Shown: positions 44,319 to 47,939 of the stretch, piece by piece
Position numbering within the stretch: the first letter of the stretch is position 1
How the letters are laid out: every line of letters begins with the position of its first letter
From: Pseudomonas sp. RIT-PI-S
Lineage (GTDB): Bacteria > Pseudomonadota > Gammaproteobacteria > Pseudomonadales > Pseudomonadaceae
Direction of reading: 5' to 3'
Assembly: GCF_025642975.1 (NCBI RefSeq)
Contig: NZ_JANZKJ010000022.1
Coordinates: 1 to 47,939 of the forward strand
DNA length: 47,939 bases
Position numbers and translations under genes: made by a program
Notes under the pieces: generated by a model
Database searches by the model: none
What the model was told of the DNA's origin: nothing
The model's input: only the letters and a program-made list of their open reading frames with translations

Positions 44319-44696
44319 TCAAGAGGCTTTGTGTAGGGCGTTGATCAGCGCTTGCTTGTCCATGGTCGAGCGCCCGGCGATGCCCTTTGCCCGCGCTTCG
44401 GCCAGCAATGACGCCTTGGTCTGGCTTGCCAGAGCGTGGGTCGAAGAGCGGGACTCTCCCTTGCGGCTGGCTGCGGCGCGCTCCGCGCTGTCGTGCCGGG
44501 CGCGGGATTTCGCCTGTGGGCTGGTGGTGCGTCCACCGCCGGATTTCTCGCCGCCGCCGGACTGCTTGTTGACGGTGGCCCACGCTCGGGCTTCGGCGGT
44601 TTTGGCTGGCACACCCTTGGCCTCGTACTGTTTCTCGATGGCCGCGGCTTTGTCTTTTTGCTTGTCGGTGTACTTGTCTTTGCTTCCACGGGGCAT
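44319..44696 (-). CDS. Small basic protein with C-terminal Rho_N/SAP-like motif
   Basis: The 125-residue protein is rich in Lys, Ser, Gly and Ala. The N-terminal part (MPRGSKDKYTDKQKDKAAAI, then YEAKGVPAKTAEARAWATVN) is a pattern I recall from stress-type or plasmid-stabilisation-annotated Pseudomonas proteins. The middle is a Gly/Ser/Lys linker. The C-terminal 40 residues (TKASLLAEARAKGI, MDKQALINALHKA) look like the helix-extended-helix Rho N-terminal motif that binds nucleic acid. The start ATG at 44696 is six bases after GGAGG. First gene of the operon leading to the DUF3182-like protein and the hydrolase. Nucleic-acid binding is inference. Confidence 0.8.
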   Translation of the reverse strand: MPRGSKDKYTDKQKDKAAAIEKQYEAKGVPAKTAEARAWATVNKQSGGGEKSGGGRTTSPQAKSRARHDSAERAAASRKGESRSSTHALASQTKASLLAEARAKGIAGRSTMDKQALINALHKAS

Positions 44697-44756
44697 GGTG
44701 AACCTCCAGCTTGGCGATGTGCGAGGTAGGGCGGCCGAGGCAAATAATGGGCTGCC

Positions 44757-44815
44757 CTCTTCACTTATGAAGAGCCACCTTTAGGTAAGTTCAGCCTTTT
44801 GACCACCGGCCGGTG
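44757..44815. promoter_or_regulatory. Two inverted repeats in the divergent region before aminopeptidase P
   Basis: CTCTTCA CTTA TGAAGAG (44757-44774) is a perfect seven-pair inverted repeat. CACCGGCCGGTG (44804-44815) is a perfect 12-base palindrome. They lie between the Rho_N-like gene and the aminopeptidase gene and may be operators. No regulator can be named. Confidence 0.4.
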
Positions 44816-44876
44816 ACTTGCCGCTGCGGGCTCGGGTGCCGCATCATTACTCTTTATTCATGGTGCTGGAGTTCCG

Positions 44877-46685
44877 ATGAACCCGTCTTCTCGTCCCCTG
44901 GCCTCGGTCGCTGACCGCATTGCCGCCGTCCGCGCCCTGATGGCGCGCGAGCAGCTCGACGCGCTTCTGGTGCCGTCCGCCGACCCTCACTTGTCCGAGT
45001 ACCTGCCTGGGCACTGGCAGGCAAGGCGCTGGCTTTCAGGTTTCAACGGCTCCGTAGGCACGCTGGTGGTGGCCGGAAACTTCGCTGGGCTCTGGGCCGA
45101 TAGCCGCTATTGGGAGCAAGCCGAGCGCGAACTCGCCGACACCGGCGTGGTGCTGATGAAGCTTCAGCCGGGGGAACCCGGCCCGCTGGAATGGTTGGCC
45201 GAGCAAGTACCCGAGGGCGGCCGCGTGGCCGTTGACGCACGGGTATTGGCATTGCAAACCGAACGCAGCCTGAAACAGAAGCTTGACCCGCGTGGCATCA
45301 AGTTGCTTGCTGAACGTGATTGGTTGGCTGACATCTGGACCGACCGGCCAGCGTTGCCGTGGCAGCCGGTGGTTGCGCATCTGGCTCCAGAAGCGACCGA
45401 GCCTGTGGCGAGCAAGCTGGCGCGGGTGCGCCAGGCCATGGCGAAAGCTGGGGCGAATGCTCATTTCATCGCCACCGTCGATGACATCGCGTGGCTGTTC
45501 AATCTCCGTGGCAGCGATGTCAGCTATAACCCGGTCTTCCTCTCCTTCGCCCTGGTCAAGGAGCAGGGCGCTGTGCTGTGGGTGGGGGAGGGGAAGCTCG
45601 CCCCGGCCTTGCAGCAGCAATTGGCGGCGGATGGCATCGAGGTGCGCGAGTACGCTCAGGTGACGGCTGACCTGGCGGCCGTGGATCCCGCTACTCGGCT
45701 GCTGATCGACCCGGCCCGGGTGACCGCGGGGCTGATCTCTGCATTGCCGGTTCCGGTGCAACTGATCGAGCAGATCAACCCGTCAACCCTGTTCAAAGCC
45801 AGCAAGAGTGAGGCGGAACTGGCCCATATTCGCCGCGCCATGGCGCATGACGGCGCCGCCCTTTGCGAATTCTTCGCCTGGCTGGAGGCTGCCCTGGGCC
45901 AGGAACGGGTGACTGAAGTGACCATCGATGAGCAGCTCCTCGCGGCCCGTGCGCGGCAGCCAGGTTATGTATGCCCGAGTTTTGCCACCATTGCAGCGTT
46001 CGCGGCGAACGGCGCACTGCCTCACTACCGTGCGACCGAGGAATCTCACTCGGTCATCGAAGGCAACGGTCTGCTGTTGATCGACTCAGGAGGGCAATAC
46101 CTGGGCGGAACCACCGATATCACGCGGATGGTTCCGGTAGGCGAGCCCACGCAGGAGCAAAAGGAAGACTGCACCCGGGTGCTTCAGGGCATGATGGCCT
46201 TGTCTGCGGCACGATTCCCAGAAGGCATTCTCACGCCACTGCTCGATGCCATTGCCCGGGCGCCGCTGTGGGCGGGTAATGTCAACTACGGCCACGGCAC
46301 TGGGCATGGCGTGGGTTACTTCCTTAATGTGCATGAAGGGCCTCAGGTCATCGCCTATCAAGCTGCGGCAGCGCCGCACACCGCGATGCGGGAGGGGATG
46401 ATCACCTCCATCGAGCCCGGCACTTATCGGCCGGGGCGTTGGGGGGTACGTATCGAGAACCTGGTGGCCAGCCGGGCGGCGGGGCGCAGCGAGTTTGGTG
46501 AATTCCTCTGCTTTGAAACGCTGACGCTATGCCCTATCGATACGCGCTGCCTGCTTCCTGAGCGCTTGGCCCCGCATGAGCGGGACTGGCTCAATGGCTA
46601 CCATTCTCTGGTTCGCGAGCGCATCGCCCCACTGGTTAGTGGAGCCGCCCTCGCCTGGCTGAACGAGCGCACCGCTGCCATATAA
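44877..46685 (+). CDS. Xaa-Pro aminopeptidase (M24B, long APP1-like form)
   Basis: It removes the first residue of peptides with proline in second place. The 602-residue form has two N-terminal creatinase-like domains and a C-terminal pita-bread catalytic domain. The five metal ligands are intact: Asp403 (LLIDSGG), Asp414 (TTDITR), His477 (GTGHGVGY), Glu513 (SIEPGTY) and Glu527 (VRIENL). The length and the HGTGHGVG pattern place it with the 600-residue cytosolic type rather than E. coli PepP (441 residues). The start ATG at 44877 is five bases after GGAG. It is convergent with rhtA, with stops seven bases apart. Confidence 0.94.
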   Translation: MNPSSRPLASVADRIAAVRALMAREQLDALLVPSADPHLSEYLPGHWQARRWLSGFNGSVGTLVVAGNFAGLWADSRYWEQAERELADTGVVLMKLQPGEPGPLEWLAEQVPEGGRVAVDARVLALQTERSLKQKLDPRGIKLLAERDWLADIWTDRPALPWQPVVAHLAPEATEPVASKLARVRQAMAKAGANAHFIATVDDIAWLFNLRGSDVSYNPVFLSFALVKEQGAVLWVGEGKLAPALQQQLAADGIEVREYAQVTADLAAVDPATRLLIDPARVTAGLISALPVPVQLIEQINPSTLFKASKSEAELAHIRRAMAHDGAALCEFFAWLEAALGQERVTEVTIDEQLLAARARQPGYVCPSFATIAAFAANGALPHYRATEESHSVIEGNGLLLIDSGGQYLGGTTDITRMVPVGEPTQEQKEDCTRVLQGMMALSAARFPEGILTPLLDAIARAPLWAGNVNYGHGTGHGVGYFLNVHEGPQVIAYQAAAAPHTAMREGMITSIEPGTYRPGRWGVRIENLVASRAAGRSEFGEFLCFETLTLCPIDTRCLLPERLAPHERDWLNGYHSLVRERIAPLVSGAALAWLNERTAAI

Positions 46686-46692
46686 AAGCGGG

Positions 46693-47577
46693 CTAATCGG
46701 CAGCCACCGGGGCTGCCGGTTGCCGTGGCATGGTCAGGGTGGCACCTGCGGACGCGGCGATAATCGCGGCAATGGCGAGCCACTGGTTCAGCGTCAGTAG
46801 CTCGCCTAGGAAGAGCAGGCCGGACAGCGCACCAATGGCCGGCTCCATGCTCATCAGAATGCCAAAGGTACGCGCCGGTATGCGAGTAAGTGCGACCATC
46901 TCCAAGCTATAAGGCAGCGCGGTGGACAAGATTGCCACGCCGATAGCCGCCGGGAGAATGGCCGGGTTGAGCAGGGCACTGCCTGCCGACGCTACCCCGA
47001 ATGGGGCTATGCACGCCGCGGCAATGGCGACGCCAATGCCGGCGGTTTGAATCCCATTCGCTTCGCCAGCCTTTTGCCCAAACAGGATATAGAGCGCCCA
47101 GCAGGCGCCCGCCCCGAGCGCGAACAACCCCCCGGTGGGATCGACCGCGCCGGCGCTGGTAGCGCCAGGGACCAGCAGCAGTAGCCCTGCCACCGCGAGC
47201 CCAACCCAGCAGAAATCCACCTTGCGCCTGGAAGAGAGTACCGCTACCGCCAGCGGCCCTGTGAATTCCAGCGCGACAGCGATCCCGATAGGAACCGTGC
47301 GCAGCGACATATAGAAGAGGAAATTCATGCCACCCAGTGCCATGCCATAGACCGCCACGTGACGCCACGCTTTGGAAGACATGCGCGCCTGCCAGGGGCG
47401 GAGCACGACCAAGAGTATGAACGACGCAAATACCAGGCGGATGGCTGTAGTGCCAGGTGCGCCAATCAAAGGAAACAACGACTTGGCCAGGGAGGCGCCG
47501 GACTGAATGGACGCCATTGCGATAACCAGGAGGCCGATGGGGAACAGGGAAGAACGCAGGAATGCCGGGGAAGCCAT
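46693..47577 (-). CDS. rhtA: Threonine/homoserine exporter RhtA (EamA/DMT family)
   Basis: This is a 294-residue inner-membrane exporter with ten predicted helices and two EamA repeats. AMASIQSGASLAKSLFPLIG, GIAVALEFTGPLAVA, LGAGACWALYILFGQ and LSTALPYSLEMVALTRIPAR match E. coli RhtA almost word for word, so export of threonine/homoserine-like amino acids is likely. The start ATG at 47577 is seven bases after AAGG. A longer frame of 61 extra codons runs through the promoter region on its right and is rejected. Confidence 0.9.
   Translation of the reverse strand: MASPAFLRSSLFPIGLLVIAMASIQSGASLAKSLFPLIGAPGTTAIRLVFASFILLVVLRPWQARMSSKAWRHVAVYGMALGGMNFLFYMSLRTVPIGIAVALEFTGPLAVAVLSSRRKVDFCWVGLAVAGLLLLVPGATSAGAVDPTGGLFALGAGACWALYILFGQKAGEANGIQTAGIGVAIAAACIAPFGVASAGSALLNPAILPAAIGVAILSTALPYSLEMVALTRIPARTFGILMSMEPAIGALSGLLFLGELLTLNQWLAIAAIIAASAGATLTMPRQPAAPVAAD
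46698..46718. terminator. Hairpin at the convergent pepP-like/rhtA junction
   Basis: CGGCAGCC ACCGG GGCTGCCG forms an eight-pair stem within the last codons of rhtA, 13 bases after the aminopeptidase stop. With no other structure in the seven-base gap, it may stop transcription of the + strand gene. The T-run is missing. Confidence 0.35.
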
Positions 47578-47669
47578 GATCAGCCTTGGATGTAGGTGCG
47601 AGGGGGCATGATCACGGAATGGCCGTGTCTCGGCAACGCAGGGAATTTGGTGCCGGCTTAAAATAACTG

Positions 47670-47697
47670 TTGACGCCCCTCCGAAAGCCCTTATAAT
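47670..47697 (+). promoter_or_regulatory. Strong promoter P1 of a stable-RNA type operon
   Basis: TTGACG (47670-47675), a 16-base spacer and a perfect TATAAT (47692-47697), followed by the GC-rich discriminator GCGCCCC typical of promoters under stringent control. An A-rich stretch (AAAATAACT) lies just upstream. It points rightward, away from rhtA. Confidence 0.85.
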
Positions 47698-47812
47698 GCG
47701 CCCCACTTCCAGCGACAACGGAACGGCAAACTCCTTGTAAATCAGAGGGTTAGCTTTCAAGAAGCGGTGGAAGTGGCTTCGGTCTGCGGATCGGCAGCGG
47801 TGAAAAAGGCAG

Positions 47813-47840
47813 TTGACAGCAGGTTGTAGTGCTGTAGAAT
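47813..47840 (+). promoter_or_regulatory. Strong promoter P2 of a stable-RNA type operon
   Basis: A perfect TTGACA (47813-47818), a 16-base spacer and TAGAAT (47835-47840), followed by TCGCCTCCC. A GAAAAAGG A-tract lies upstream. Promoter P1 is 143 bases to the left in the same direction. Confidence 0.85.
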
Positions 47841-47921
47841 TCGCCTCCCGCTTCGAGAGCTAGTGAAGCGGTCAAGTGTTTGAAGTTGAACGAGAAATTC
47901 TGAAAACTTCGAAATAAACGC

Positions 47922-47927
47922 TTGACA
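47922..47927 (+). promoter_or_regulatory. -35 box of a third tandem promoter, cut by the window end
   Basis: TTGACA preceded by the A-rich AAAACTTCGAAATAAACG, an UP-element-like stretch. The -10 box would fall a few bases beyond the window. Three tandem promoters of this kind in Pseudomonas precede rRNA or tRNA operons. The gene itself is not visible. The rest of the 362 bases after rhtA holds no protein gene. Confidence 0.65.
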
Positions 47928-47939
47928 GGATGTGAGGTC

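Noticed and set aside
44305..44583. An extended N-terminus for the DUF3182-like protein
   Set aside because: The extra 93 codons lie inside the Rho_N-like gene in another frame, are Arg-rich and low in complexity, and lack a ribosome site.

Overview
The window is chromosomal DNA of a Pseudomonas, most likely of the P. putida / P. fluorescens group. It is GC-rich and densely coded, with strong AGGAGG-type ribosome sites. It combines a glgA-treZ-malQ-treY-glgX trehalose/alpha-glucan cluster, REP/REPIN repeats of the GTAGGAGCGGGC type, a gnd-zwf pair, an efeUOB iron operon behind a Fur box, and a DksA2-type protein. No tRNA, rRNA, insertion sequence, prophage or CRISPR lies inside it.

Layout, left to right. 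(1) 1-14813: alpha-glucan and trehalose metabolism. The glgB 3' part is on the + strand. An endonuclease-like gene, glgX, a DUF2934 protein, treY, malQ, treZ and glgA are on the - strand, and glgA to the DUF2934 gene form one tight operon. A tandem array of six REPINs (2070-2705) follows glgB, and a second REPIN-like family sits beside glgX. (2) 15164-24582: two adjacent, homologous giant genes (1594 and 1514 residues) of the dermonecrotic-toxin-like DUF6543 family, followed by a convergent 60-residue coiled-coil gene. (3) 25124-28534: gnd, zwf and a HAD phosphatase. (4) 28590-33105: a dienoyl-CoA-isomerase-like crotonase, nudC, a TauE/SafE permease, and an SDR/aminoglycoside-phosphotransferase-fold pair. 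(5) 33303-37504: efeU-efeO-efeB-efeM, one ferrous-iron uptake operon with a near-perfect Fur box. (6) 37769-44696: mixed housekeeping genes: a DksA2-like regulator, a chemoreceptor with an unusual C-terminal domain, DUF2789, a small hypothetical gene behind an orphan terminator, an orphan betaine-type binding protein, a lipoprotein, an alpha/beta hydrolase, a DUF3182-like protein and a basic Rho_N-like protein. (7) 44877-47939: aminopeptidase P, rhtA, then tandem strong promoters with GC-rich discriminators pointing out of the right edge, typical of an rRNA or tRNA operon.

How the genes work together. GlgA makes linear glucan and GlgB branches it. GlgX and MalQ trim and reshuffle it, and TreY/TreZ turn maltooligosaccharide ends into trehalose, a stress solute. 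Zwf and Gnd form the NADPH-yielding entry to pentose phosphates. EfeU/O/B/M import Fe(II) when Fur releases the operon.

The least described content is the DUF6543 pair. The two proteins share domain order and a C-terminal signature (WYAHFHY, AHLKT, IYRSRIDPV) but have no recognisable immunity gene, Rhs cage or secretion gene nearby. Other items worth a second look are the REPIN array, the orphan intrinsic terminator near 40350 (possible small RNA or attenuated leader), a 14-base repeat before nudC, and a possible Crc/Hfq site before the chemoreceptor. All calls come from reading the sequence and translations. No database or structure search was run.
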